Shown here: positions 8,085 through 16,291 of the stretch, piece by piece
How the letters are laid out: each line of letters starts with the position of its first letter
How positions within the stretch are numbered: position 1 is the first letter of the stretch
From: Flavobacteriales bacterium UBA1993
Lineage (GTDB): Bacteria > Bacteroidota > Bacteroidia > Flavobacteriales_G > Salibacteraceae
DNA: 64,000 bases
Assembly: GCA_002336485.1 (NCBI GenBank)
Contig: DDCZ01000027.1
Location: forward strand, 1 to 64,000
Reading direction: 5' to 3'
Position numbers and translations under genes: made by a program
Notes under the pieces: generated by a model
Databases searched by the model: none
The model's input: only the letters and a program-made list of their open reading frames with translations
Told to the model about the DNA's origin: nothing

Positions 8085-8483
8085 TTAGTTATTCCAAGCA
8101 AAGAACTTAGGATTGTCCTTGTACTTGTTCCAGAATTCATCTCCTTTGATGATTACTCCCCAGAAGTCAACCATAAGAGCAACGCTGTTAGCAACTGGAA
8201 TACATAGATAATAAATCAATAAACCTTTACCACCTGTTCCCATATAGCTTCTGTGAAGGGCGAAGTTTCCGCAGAAAAATGCGCGAACCAAATAAGTAGT
8301 TTTTGATAACTCTCCGTCTGCTACAACAGCAGCAATACCAAGTTCTGCTTCAACTGTTGAAGTAATATCTTCTGAAGCGTTAAAAGCTGCATCAATTGCA
8401 GTTTCGTTTAGGTTATAGCTTGACGCGAAGGAAAAGCTTGCAGCACCTACAATTAGGGCAATTGCTAGGACTAGTTTTTTCAT
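8085..8483 (-). CDS. Secreted/membrane TM2-domain protein, paralog D
   Basis: A 132-residue, shortest member of the four-copy family. Signal peptide MKKLVLAIALIVGAASFSFA, N-motif YNLNETAIDAAFNASEDIT, then directly the TM2 core NFALHRSYMGTGGKGLLIY with a second helix (SVALMVDFWGVII). C-motif KYKDNPKFFAWNN. It lacks the extra helix of copies A-C and is transcribed alone on the opposite strand, with its own -7 box (8515-8522) and a strong terminator, so it is probably a well-expressed monocistronic gene. Confidence 0.85.
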   Translation of the reverse strand: MKKLVLAIALIVGAASFSFASSYNLNETAIDAAFNASEDITSTVEAELGIAAVVADGELSKTTYLVRAFFCGNFALHRSYMGTGGKGLLIYYLCIPVANSVALMVDFWGVIIKGDEFWNKYKDNPKFFAWNN

Positions 8484-8514
8484 AGTAATTTGTTTTTGTG
8501 TTTTTGAATTATCG

Positions 8515-8522
8515 CAAATCTA
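8515..8522 (-). promoter_or_regulatory. Candidate Bacteroidota -7 box of the TM2 paralog D gene
   Basis: On the minus strand TAGATTTG matches the TAnnTTTG consensus exactly, 32 bases before the ATG at 8483. A TTG for the -33 element lies at 8538-8540, 15 bases upstream, shorter than the usual spacing, so only the -7 box is well supported. Confidence 0.5.
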
Positions 8523-8652
8523 ATCGCTTTTTTGATTCAACGCACCTTCACTGATCTTTTTCATTAACAGGAAATGACTGAAACAATATCTTCGGAATAG
8601 AGCTAAGACTAAAGGAAATTCACCATAAAGTGAACAGACGCAACGAAACACC

Positions 8653-10896
8653 TCATTTAGAAGACCTTAGAAGTAAAATTGGTAATAGCAGTAGGTCTGC
8701 TGCAACAGCAGAAGCCAGCGCTACTGTGATAAGCACGCCAACATAAAAAGTGCTGGTAAAATCACTTGCGGACAACGAAATAAAGCCCATACAGAGTATT
8801 AACGTGGTTAGGATGATCGCTTTTCCCGTTGATAGCGACGTGCGTTTCAAGGCATATAGGTTTGATCGTCCTTTTTTCAACTCTTGTCTGTACTTGATTA
8901 GATAGTGTATCGAATCGTCCACTGCAATGCCAAAAGCAATTCCAAAAATGACCGATGTTGAGATTTTCAAATCAATCCCAGCCCATCCCATAACGCCACC
9001 AACGATTAACAGAGGAATGATGTTGGGAATGAGCGATATCATGGCCATCCGAAATGATTTGAAGATAAATCCCATTATTATCGCGACCACAATCAACGCA
9101 AACACTAACCCTGTCATCATGTTCGATGAAAGTGTTTCGTTGTTCTTGTCAATCAATATAGACATACCAGTAAGTTGGACTTCCGCACCGCTGAGCTGTC
9201 CCGCATTTTCAAAGTGAGCTTTCAGTTCTGAATCCTTCTGCTTCGTAATACGGCCTCCTTGATCTTCTATTTTCCCTGTAAAACGAGCGTGTTGTTGATC
9301 TGAGGAAAGCAGCGCGGCAAATTCGGGCCGTTTAACCAATCGCTTCACTAACCTAGTTGTGCGGGCTAACTCACTTGGATCTGTTGGGACAAGGTTTGCC
9401 GAGTCTCTCCCCCCGTTGAGAGCTTGATTGGCGGCCCGTACAATTGTCAAGGGTGAATTGAGAAATCCAACACCATATTCATTCTTTAGATAACTCTCAA
9501 CCGCTAGCATCTCTTCGATCATATCTGGATCGAGTACACTCTTGTTGGAATCTTCCACACTAAATTCGAGTTCAAACGGTCTCACTCCGGCAAAATTCTC
9601 CTCAAAGAACATAAAGCTCTTGCGAATTGGATCATCCTCCGAAACATCTTCCAGAAGAAAATTATCAATTCGAATATTCGTGATCCCCACTATAGATATG
9701 ATCACAACCATTACCGATCCAATTAGAATTGGAATTCGTGCATTGAGCGAGAATCTGAACAGCTTAGTCACCAACTTATTCCACAACACAGTAGACGGTT
9801 CCTTGTAGGCGAGCTTCGGCACCTTGCTCAATGCCAAGATGGCTGGTAGTAAAGAAAATGCCAAGAAAAACGCGATAAACACGCCTGCAGCGGCGAATAT
9901 TCCCAGTTCTCGAACCGGTTTCACACCAGAGGTTAATAGCGTAAGGAAACCCATGGCTGTTGTTAATGAGGTAAGGAACGTGGCCGCCCCTACCCTTTTA
10001 TACGCTGTTCGAATGGCATCGTCTTTTGAAAGACCGGATCGAATTTCTTCGAAAAACCGGCTCAACAAATGAATCACATCACTGATTCCAACTACAAATA
10101 AGACCAGAGGCAGCAGCGTAGTCATGATATCGATGCTCTTGCCAACTAGACTCATAAATCCGAGCAACCAAATGACTGATAGCAGTACGACAATTAGTGG
10201 AACTGCGGTGCCCCAAAATGAGCGATAAATCAAGATTAGAACCGTAAGAATGAGCAGAATAGCAATAGCCATAAACAGCATGAATTCATTCTTAATCTGT
10301 TCGATATAGAACGCCTGACCAATTGCTTTTCCCGCGGCATGGAGTTCATCAAATTCATATTTGTTTATTACCTCCATCAGATTGTAATAGACTGTATCTG
10401 TTTCCAGCTTATTTAACGTATCCTCTAGAATGATGAGCATGCTTATACTCTTAGCATCTGGAGAGAATAAGCTTCCGACTTGTTTCTGATATGTGTAAAT
10501 CCGATTGCTATCGCTGGAATAGCGCGCAGTATCATCGACATGCAAATACGGAATCGCTATTGGGCCAAAGGGACCTAAGGCATAGTCGGCTGCATCAAAC
10601 GGAGATAATATGCGGGTAACGTGTGGAATTTTTTTCAATTCCGCATTCATGGCGCTGGCATCCTGAAGAAAGGAATCTTCAAATATTCCCTCGTCATTTT
10701 TGATTCCCATTATCACGAAATCGATATCGGTATCAAACTTTTCAGTGAATTCGTGGTAAAATTCTAATTCCGGATCGCTGGATGGGAAAAAGTGCTCGAA
10801 CTCATAATCGAATGTCAGCTTAGTTATTTGGTGCAGCGCACCAAGTGTGAGCAGTCCCACAGTAACCAGAATAATTTTTGCTACACCCTTTGTCAT
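8653..10896 (-). CDS. RND superfamily (MMPL-type) exporter
   Basis: About 747 residues with the two-fold RND layout: TM1, a large periplasmic domain, a five- or six-helix bundle, then the same again. The bundle motifs LVLFVVGISDVIHLLSRFFE and FGIAFGIAVDDSIHYLIKYR carry the paired acidic residues expected for proton coupling. Proteins of this class export lipids or hydrophobic compounds without an obligatory outer-membrane partner; the substrate is unknown. ATG 10896 (MTKGVAKIIL) is chosen, since the longer frame to 10980 would run through the dnaK terminator. It follows dnaK on the same strand but is separated by that terminator. Confidence 0.85.
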   Translation of the reverse strand: MTKGVAKIILVTVGLLTLGALHQITKLTFDYEFEHFFPSSDPELEFYHEFTEKFDTDIDFVIMGIKNDEGIFEDSFLQDASAMNAELKKIPHVTRILSPFDAADYALGPFGPIAIPYLHVDDTARYSSDSNRIYTYQKQVGSLFSPDAKSISMLIILEDTLNKLETDTVYYNLMEVINKYEFDELHAAGKAIGQAFYIEQIKNEFMLFMAIAILLILTVLILIYRSFWGTAVPLIVVLLSVIWLLGFMSLVGKSIDIMTTLLPLVLFVVGISDVIHLLSRFFEEIRSGLSKDDAIRTAYKRVGAATFLTSLTTAMGFLTLLTSGVKPVRELGIFAAAGVFIAFFLAFSLLPAILALSKVPKLAYKEPSTVLWNKLVTKLFRFSLNARIPILIGSVMVVIISIVGITNIRIDNFLLEDVSEDDPIRKSFMFFEENFAGVRPFELEFSVEDSNKSVLDPDMIEEMLAVESYLKNEYGVGFLNSPLTIVRAANQALNGGRDSANLVPTDPSELARTTRLVKRLVKRPEFAALLSSDQQHARFTGKIEDQGGRITKQKDSELKAHFENAGQLSGAEVQLTGMSILIDKNNETLSSNMMTGLVFALIVVAIIMGFIFKSFRMAMISLIPNIIPLLIVGGVMGWAGIDLKISTSVIFGIAFGIAVDDSIHYLIKYRQELKKGRSNLYALKRTSLSTGKAIILTTLILCMGFISLSASDFTSTFYVGVLITVALASAVAADLLLLPILLLRSSK

Positions 10897-10946
10897 GAAT
10901 CGGCCGCAATGTAAGATTGCGCTTTTTATTTTCAATGTACACCAAC

Positions 10947-10977
10947 AAAAAAGGGAGACCAATGTTGATCTCCCTTT
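10947..10977 (-). terminator. Rho-independent terminator of dnaK
   Basis: On the minus strand AAAGGGAGA pairs perfectly with TCTCCCTTT around a 10-base loop and is followed by TTTT. It begins 20 bases after the dnaK stop. Confidence 0.9.
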
Positions 10978-10997
10978 CAAATAAACCTAAGCTCTAC

Positions 10998-12905
10998 TTA
11001 TTTCTCCTCTTCTACTTCTTCAAAATCGACATCTGTCACTTCTGAATCTTCTCCTTCTTCACTCGCTCCGGCTTCGGCTCCATTTGCCTGTGCACCTTCC
11101 TCCTGTGAGGCTTGATACATTTCTTGTGATGCCGCTTGAAAAACTGTGTTTAGCTTTTCCATTGAAGTTTCAATAGCAGCCAAATCTTTCGCTTCGTGCG
11201 CAGTCTTCAACTCAGCTAAAGCCTCTTCGATCGGTTGTTTCTTGTCTTCAGGAAGCTTATCACCAAACTCTTTAAGTTGCTTTTCTGTTTGAAAAATCAG
11301 GTTATCAGCAGCGTTCAGCTTATCAACTTCTTCGCGTACTTTTGCATCCGAATCAGCGTTGGCCTCAGCTTCTTTTTTCATTCGATCAATTTCCTCTTGG
11401 CTTAATCCCGAAGATGCCTCAATTCGAATACTCTGCTCCTTGTTTGTTGCCTTATCCTTCGCACTCACATTCATGATTCCGTTGGCATCTACATCAAAGC
11501 TAACCTCAACTTGAGGCACTCCTCTTGGTGCTGGTGGCAATCCATCTAAATGGAATCTTCCAATTGTTCTGTTATCCTTGGCCATTGGTCGTTCTCCTTG
11601 AAGAACATGAATCTCAACTGAAGGTTGATTGTCGCTAGCAGTTGAAAATGTTTCTGATTTCTTGGTAGGAATGGTAGTGTTTGATTCGATGAGCTTTGTG
11701 AACACACCGCCATACGTTTCAATTCCTAACGAAAGTGGGGTGACATCTAAAAGAAGTACGTCTTTCACATCTCCGCTTAACACACCTCCTTGAATGGCTG
11801 CACCAATTGCAACTACTTCGTCAGGATTAACACCTTTACTTGGCTCCTTACCAAAGAACTTTGTTACTGCCTCCTGAACTGCAGGTATACGCGTTGATCC
11901 TCCAACAAGAATTACTTCATCAATATCTGATGAGCTCATTCCAGCGCTTTTCATTGCAGACTTACATGGCTCAATTGTTCTTTGAATTAAAGAATCTGCT
12001 AATTGCTCAAACTTGGCACGACTTAGCGTTCTAACCAAGTGCTTTGGCACTCCGTCAATTGGCATAATGTATGGCAAATTGATTTCTGTACTTGTAGAAC
12101 TAGATAATTCAATTTTCGCTTTCTCAGCACCTTCTTTAAGACGTTGAAGTGCCATTGGGTCTTTACTCAAGTCTTGACCTTCATCGCTTTTAAATTCACC
12201 TACCAACCAATCGATTATTACTTGGTCGAAGTCGTCGCCTCCTAAGTGTGAATCACCAGCTGTAGACTTCACCTCAAACACACCGTCGCCTAGCTCAAGG
12301 ATAGAAACATCGTGTGTCCCTCCTCCACAGTCAAAGACAACAATCTTCATGTCTTGAGACTTCTTGTCAAGCCCGTATGCCAATGAAGCTGCAGTTGGTT
12401 CGTTGATGATTCGCCTTACTTGCAATCCAGCAATTTCACCTGCTTCTTTTGTTGCTTGACGTTGAGAATCATTAAAGTATGCTGGAACCGTAATGACGGC
12501 TTCGGTTACTTCTTGACCAAGGTAGTCCTCGGCTGTTTTCTTCATTTTTTGAAGCACCATCGCACTCACTTCTTGTGGAGTATAGTTACGATCGTCAATC
12601 TTCACACGCGGAGTATTGTTGTCTCCTTTTACAATTTCATAAGGGACTCGACTTGCTTCTTTGTTTGCTTCTTCGAAGCTCATTCCCATGAATCGCTTAA
12701 TACTGTAAACAGTTTTGGTAGGGTTGGTAATCGCCTGTCGTTTTGCAGGGTCTCCAACTTTACGCTCACCTCCTTTGGTGAATCCAACTACGGACGGCGT
12801 AGTTCTCTTTCCTTCGCTGTTTGGAATTACTACTGGTTCGTTACCTTCCATCACTGCTACACAGCTGTTGGTTGTCCCGAGGTCTATTCCGATAATCTTT
12901 CCCAT
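10998..12905 (-). CDS. dnaK: Molecular chaperone DnaK (Hsp70)
   Basis: Full-length Hsp70 of 635 residues. It has the N-terminal phosphate loop IGIDLGTTNSCVAVMEG, the second phosphate motif FDCGGGTHDVSILELG, the adenosine motif VGGSTRIPAVQ, the linker DVLLLDVTPLSLGIE, a substrate-binding beta domain and helical lid, and the acidic tail EEVEEEK. It folds and protects cytosolic proteins with DnaJ and GrpE, neither of which is in this window. Transcribed alone, with its own terminator. I see no CIRCE element in the 150 bases upstream. Confidence 0.98.
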   Translation of the reverse strand: MGKIIGIDLGTTNSCVAVMEGNEPVVIPNSEGKRTTPSVVGFTKGGERKVGDPAKRQAITNPTKTVYSIKRFMGMSFEEANKEASRVPYEIVKGDNNTPRVKIDDRNYTPQEVSAMVLQKMKKTAEDYLGQEVTEAVITVPAYFNDSQRQATKEAGEIAGLQVRRIINEPTAASLAYGLDKKSQDMKIVVFDCGGGTHDVSILELGDGVFEVKSTAGDSHLGGDDFDQVIIDWLVGEFKSDEGQDLSKDPMALQRLKEGAEKAKIELSSSTSTEINLPYIMPIDGVPKHLVRTLSRAKFEQLADSLIQRTIEPCKSAMKSAGMSSSDIDEVILVGGSTRIPAVQEAVTKFFGKEPSKGVNPDEVVAIGAAIQGGVLSGDVKDVLLLDVTPLSLGIETYGGVFTKLIESNTTIPTKKSETFSTASDNQPSVEIHVLQGERPMAKDNRTIGRFHLDGLPPAPRGVPQVEVSFDVDANGIMNVSAKDKATNKEQSIRIEASSGLSQEEIDRMKKEAEANADSDAKVREEVDKLNAADNLIFQTEKQLKEFGDKLPEDKKQPIEEALAELKTAHEAKDLAAIETSMEKLNTVFQAASQEMYQASQEEGAQANGAEAGASEEGEDSEVTDVDFEEVEEEK

Positions 12906-13020
12906 TCTATAATAGTTTACTGTTTTGTCTAATAATCAGTTCGCCAATAGTCAATAGATATGCCAATGCATCTAGAGCCAGCTTTTAAGCAGGAATGTCA
13001 GGAAATTAGAAATGGGTCTG

Positions 13021-13055
13021 GACAGAAACTGTCAATCATAGTGACATCATGTCAC
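13021..13055. repeat. Two adjacent inverted repeats downstream of a lipoprotein gene
   Basis: GACAGAAACTGTC (13021-13033) and GTGACATCATGTCAC (13041-13055) are two perfect palindromic arms side by side. They lie 3 bases beyond the minus-strand lipoprotein stop and about 120 bases upstream of dnaK. There is no T-run, so they are not classic terminators. They could form RNA hairpins protecting the lipoprotein mRNA 3' end, or bind a regulator upstream of dnaK. Confidence 0.4.
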
Positions 13056-13058
13056 CAT

Positions 13059-14258
13059 TTACTGGCACTTAGGCCCTGTTGCGAGGATCGCGCAACGACC
13101 AGGTCGGGTGAATGACTTGGACTTTGTATAGTCATTGGAGTTTACCAAGTTAGAGTATAAGAGCTCCTCCATGGTTTTGTTATCGAGAATCCGACCAGAG
13201 GTGTGAACACTATTGGTTCTTGTCGAAGCTACTAGGCGACTCGCCCAAATCCCAATGCCGCCATTTACGTTTGTATACTCAGGACGATCCTGAACTACTC
13301 CCGATATCGGTTGATTCACCTCTATATATGTAGTAAGTTCCTTATTAGCTACTTCGACAAAAAATTGCACCGTATCCGAAACAATGCGTTGCATGTTTCG
13401 AACAACTGTGGTGTCTAGGTCATCCACTCTTCGTGCAATCGTAGAGTAAAAGTCTTGGGTAGATATTCCTGGAAATATTTTCTTAGCGCCGGCTTCGTCC
13501 TCAAAGTTTCTTGAACCAATCGATAGGGTCACTGAGTCTAATGTGGCCACACCTGTTGTTAAATTAAAATCTCGATAGTAGAGTCGGCAATAGGATGTGT
13601 AAAGATGTCCACCCGTTACGTCAGACCATTCAACTTCAAAACTCTTGGCGTAGTCTACTCCATTTACCCAAAGCACTTCTTGTTTATTTCGATCCGAACC
13701 TCCGTTAGTGCTCCCAGCATTTCCAGACAATCGAGGTTCATCCAATCGTACTGCCTCGATGCCAATTCCTGATGAGGCAGGAGCGCCGAGGATATCCGTC
13801 AGCGCGGTGACCTTTCGTTCATCTTCTCCTTCAACATTTACTACGCACTCTAATTGATAAAGCTTTGTCACATCAAGCGTTGCGTCAAAATAGTAGATCA
13901 CATTGCTATCGCTATTAAAGCTACCATCTTCTTTATTGTAAATGGTCGTCTTTGTTAAAGGCCAAGTCCTTTCGGTTTTTGTGATGCCATCAACCTCCAT
14001 CTCATGCACAAAAGCATTAAGCTCAGCATCTGAATATTCGTTAATCCCATTTTGTCTTGCCAATGCTGCCGCAGAGTCTTCGCCAACAAACGCCTTGTTA
14101 ATTCGAATAAATTGCCTTGTCTGGTCAGCTTCCAACAATCCGTATATGATCGTAACATCGCGCTTTGGCGCTATCACGTCAATATCAGTTGAACACCCTG
14201 TGGATAGAATTGAAGCAACAGCCATCGAGGCAACTAGTACAGATCGAAAAATTGACAT
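13059..14258 (-). CDS. Large lipoprotein, possibly DUF4249-like
   Basis: A 399-residue protein. Lipobox ILSTGCST places Cys at about residue 22. The mature N-terminus has DVIAPKRDVTIIYGLLEADQ and QFIRINKAFVG, a pattern I associate with Bacteroidota surface lipoproteins often annotated DUF4249 (not confirmed). The rest is predicted beta-rich. Function unknown. It is divergent from panB, and a TATTTTTG -7 box lies 31-38 bases before its ATG. Confidence 0.65.
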   Translation of the reverse strand: MSIFRSVLVASMAVASILSTGCSTDIDVIAPKRDVTIIYGLLEADQTRQFIRINKAFVGEDSAAALARQNGINEYSDAELNAFVHEMEVDGITKTERTWPLTKTTIYNKEDGSFNSDSNVIYYFDATLDVTKLYQLECVVNVEGEDERKVTALTDILGAPASSGIGIEAVRLDEPRLSGNAGSTNGGSDRNKQEVLWVNGVDYAKSFEVEWSDVTGGHLYTSYCRLYYRDFNLTTGVATLDSVTLSIGSRNFEDEAGAKKIFPGISTQDFYSTIARRVDDLDTTVVRNMQRIVSDTVQFFVEVANKELTTYIEVNQPISGVVQDRPEYTNVNGGIGIWASRLVASTRTNSVHTSGRILDNKTMEELLYSNLVNSNDYTKSKSFTRPGRCAILATGPKCQ

Positions 14259-14288
14259 AAAATTCCTTTACGTTTGCGTTTGAGTCGT

Positions 14289-14296
14289 CAAAAATA
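14289..14296 (-). promoter_or_regulatory. Candidate -7 box of the lipoprotein gene at 13059
   Basis: Minus-strand TATTTTTG matches TAnnTTTG, about 30 bases upstream of the ATG at 14258, with a TTG 15 bases further upstream (14312-14314). The spacing is the same short 15 bases as at the TM2 gene (8515). Confidence 0.4.
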
Positions 14297-14368
14297 CATT
14301 CCTATATAAGCCAAGACGATAAAAATTGTTTTATGGTAGAATTTTAAAGATGAACGGCGATTATTGAT

Positions 14369-15208
14369 ATGAAGGAACTCGACCCACAACTGTCCCCTGT
14401 TGGCAAAAACGTGAAGAAAATCACAACCAACGTCCTACATCAAATGAAGGAACAAGGTGAAAAAATCAGTATGATCACGGCATATGATTACAGCCTTGCC
14501 CAATTGGTAGACCAAGCAAACGTCGACGTCATTCTTGTGGGAGACTCCGCTTCAAATGTCATGGCTGGACATGAGACGACGCTGCCTATCACGCTTGACC
14601 AAATGATTTATCATGCCGCCTCCGTAATTCGCGCAATTAATCATGCACTCGTGGTAGTCGACTTGCCCTTTGGTAGCTATCAAGGAAATTCTAAGGAGGC
14701 GTTGACTTCTTCTATTCGTATTATGAAAGAGGCCGGAGCGCATGCCGTGAAACTCGAGGGAGGGCGTGAAGTGAAAGAATCCATAGATCGTATTCTAACG
14801 GCAGGCATTCCTGTTATGGGACATTTAGGTTTAACGCCCCAATCAATTTACAAATTCGGAACGTACGCCGTTCGCGCTCGTGAAGAAGAGGAATCAAATC
14901 GCCTGATTGAAGATGCGAAAATCCTTGAAGAGACCGGCGTGTTTGGGATTGTCTTGGAAAAGATTCCGGCCAAGCTTGCAGGTGAGGTTGCCAGGTCTGT
15001 ATCGATTCCTGTTATTGGAATTGGAGCTGGAAATGAAGTGGATGGACAGGTATTAGTTTTACACGACATGTTGGGAATTAATCATGAATTTTCCCCTCGG
15101 TTTCTGCGACGATACGCGGACCTGCACACCATTATTACGGATGCCGTGAGTAATTACATCTTCGATGTTAAATCGAAAGACTTTCCGAACAATGAGGAGC
15201 AGTATTGA
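14369..15208 (+). CDS. panB: 3-methyl-2-oxobutanoate hydroxymethyltransferase
   Basis: PanB, 279 residues, first step of pantothenate synthesis: transfers a hydroxymethyl group from methylenetetrahydrofolate to 2-oxoisovalerate. Seen are MITAYDYSLAQLVDQANVD, VGDSASNVMAGHETTLPITL (metal and substrate site), VKLEGG, PVMGHLGLTPQS and IPVIGIGAG in the expected order. The N-terminus is about 15 residues longer than E. coli PanB. The 3' end overlaps the pseudouridine synthase gene by 17 bases, suggesting one transcript. Confidence 0.95.
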   Translation: MKELDPQLSPVGKNVKKITTNVLHQMKEQGEKISMITAYDYSLAQLVDQANVDVILVGDSASNVMAGHETTLPITLDQMIYHAASVIRAINHALVVVDLPFGSYQGNSKEALTSSIRIMKEAGAHAVKLEGGREVKESIDRILTAGIPVMGHLGLTPQSIYKFGTYAVRAREEEESNRLIEDAKILEETGVFGIVLEKIPAKLAGEVARSVSIPVIGIGAGNEVDGQVLVLHDMLGINHEFSPRFLRRYADLHTIITDAVSNYIFDVKSKDFPNNEEQY

Positions 15209-15890
15209 TCTGAAGGATCGCATCCTTTTTGAGGATAATCATCTGATTATTGTAAACAAGCTGCCTGGAGAGTTGGTGCAAGGCGACAAAACCGGAGATC
15301 ATACTTTGGCTGACTCCGTCAAAGAATACATTCGACGAGAATCTGCCAAACCTGGAAATGTCTATCTCGGAATTCCGCACAGACTTGATAGACCAGTTAG
15401 CGGACTTGTCATCTACACTAAAACAAGTAAGGCACTCAGTAGAATGAGCGAAATCTTTCGATCCAAAACTATTTCTAAAGAATACTGGGCGGTCACGGAG
15501 AAGCCACCAAAAGCGTCAAAAGGAACTTTGACCAATTTTTTAGCGAAGAACGAAAAGCAAAACAAGAGCTATGTTGTAGATGAATCTCAGAAAGGAGCGA
15601 AATCCTCTACCCTGCACTATAATGTTTTATCTAAAAGTGATCGGTACACACTGATTGGTGTATCGCTCGAAACGGGCAGACACCATCAAATTCGTGCACA
15701 GCTTTCCAATATGGGTTCAATCATTAAAGGTGATTTGAAGTATGGTGCTAAGAGAAGTAATCCAGACGGTTCGATTAATCTTCACAGCAGATCCACCTCG
15801 TTTATTCATCCGGTTCAACAGACTGAAATAAATATAACGGCACCGTGCCCGAATGAAAGTTTGTGGCAATTTTTTGAAGGTAGCGTTTAA
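15192..15890 (+). CDS. RluA-family RNA pseudouridine synthase
   Basis: About 232 residues, no S4 domain. The catalytic motif GIPHRLDRPVSGLVIYTKT contains the HRLD Asp near residue 65; the C-terminal GRHHQIRAQLSNMG is the RluA-family substrate loop. It isomerises uridine in rRNA or tRNA; the exact site cannot be read from sequence. ATG 15192 is chosen over 15165 as it removes nine unconserved residues; it still overlaps panB. The stop overlaps that of convergent arfB by 4 bases. Confidence 0.85.
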   Translation: MRSSIDLKDRILFEDNHLIIVNKLPGELVQGDKTGDHTLADSVKEYIRRESAKPGNVYLGIPHRLDRPVSGLVIYTKTSKALSRMSEIFRSKTISKEYWAVTEKPPKASKGTLTNFLAKNEKQNKSYVVDESQKGAKSSTLHYNVLSKSDRYTLIGVSLETGRHHQIRAQLSNMGSIIKGDLKYGAKRSNPDGSINLHSRSTSFIHPVQQTEINITAPCPNESLWQFFEGSV

Positions 15891-16291
15891 TCAGGCTTCC
15901 ATCTTCTACTCGACTTCAATTCTGAGCGTCGATTTTTTGACTCAATTCTCCTTGTTTTCGAAGCCTTTGATGGCTTAGAAGGAATCCGTCTTTTCTCGGG
16001 TGTTAACGCATCTTCCAAGATTGAATGCAATCTATTTATCGCAAGTCCCTTATTCTCAAGCTGACCTCGTTTCTCAGACACTGCAAGCGAAATAATATTT
16101 GAGCTCGAAATTCGATTTCCAAGTTTGATCTTGATAATTTCTTTCTGTGATTCACTCAGCGCCTTTGACGCAGCAATATCAAACATAACTTCGACGCGGG
16201 TCTCGGTTTTATTCACACTTTGCCCACCAGGCCCTCCACTGCGGCTTGTGCGGAATTTGAGTTCTTTTTCAAATGTGTTGCTGTCAAACAT
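15887..16291 (-). CDS. arfB: Alternative ribosome-rescue factor / peptidyl-tRNA hydrolase ArfB
   Basis: A 134-residue protein with the release-factor GGQ motif (SGGPGGQSVNK) and the basic C-terminal tail (SKTRRIESKNRR) that enters the empty mRNA channel in ArfB/YaeJ. It frees stalled ribosomes by hydrolysing peptidyl-tRNA; no codon-recognition domain is present, which separates it from RF1/RF2. The ATG overlaps the last base of the priA stop, so it is translated with priA. Confidence 0.92.
   Translation of the reverse strand: MFDSNTFEKELKFRTSRSGGPGGQSVNKTETRVEVMFDIAASKALSESQKEIIKIKLGNRISSSNIISLAVSEKRGQLENKGLAINRLHSILEDALTPEKRRIPSKPSKASKTRRIESKNRRSELKSSRRWKPD

Noticed and set aside
10896..10980. 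Longer N-terminus for the RND exporter
   Set aside because: Would translate through the dnaK terminator hairpin; the predicted first TM starts after the ATG at 10896.
12420..12932. Long open frame on the plus strand opposite dnaK
   Set aside because: Antisense to the start of an unambiguous dnaK; low-complexity Phe/Cys/His composition with no domain.
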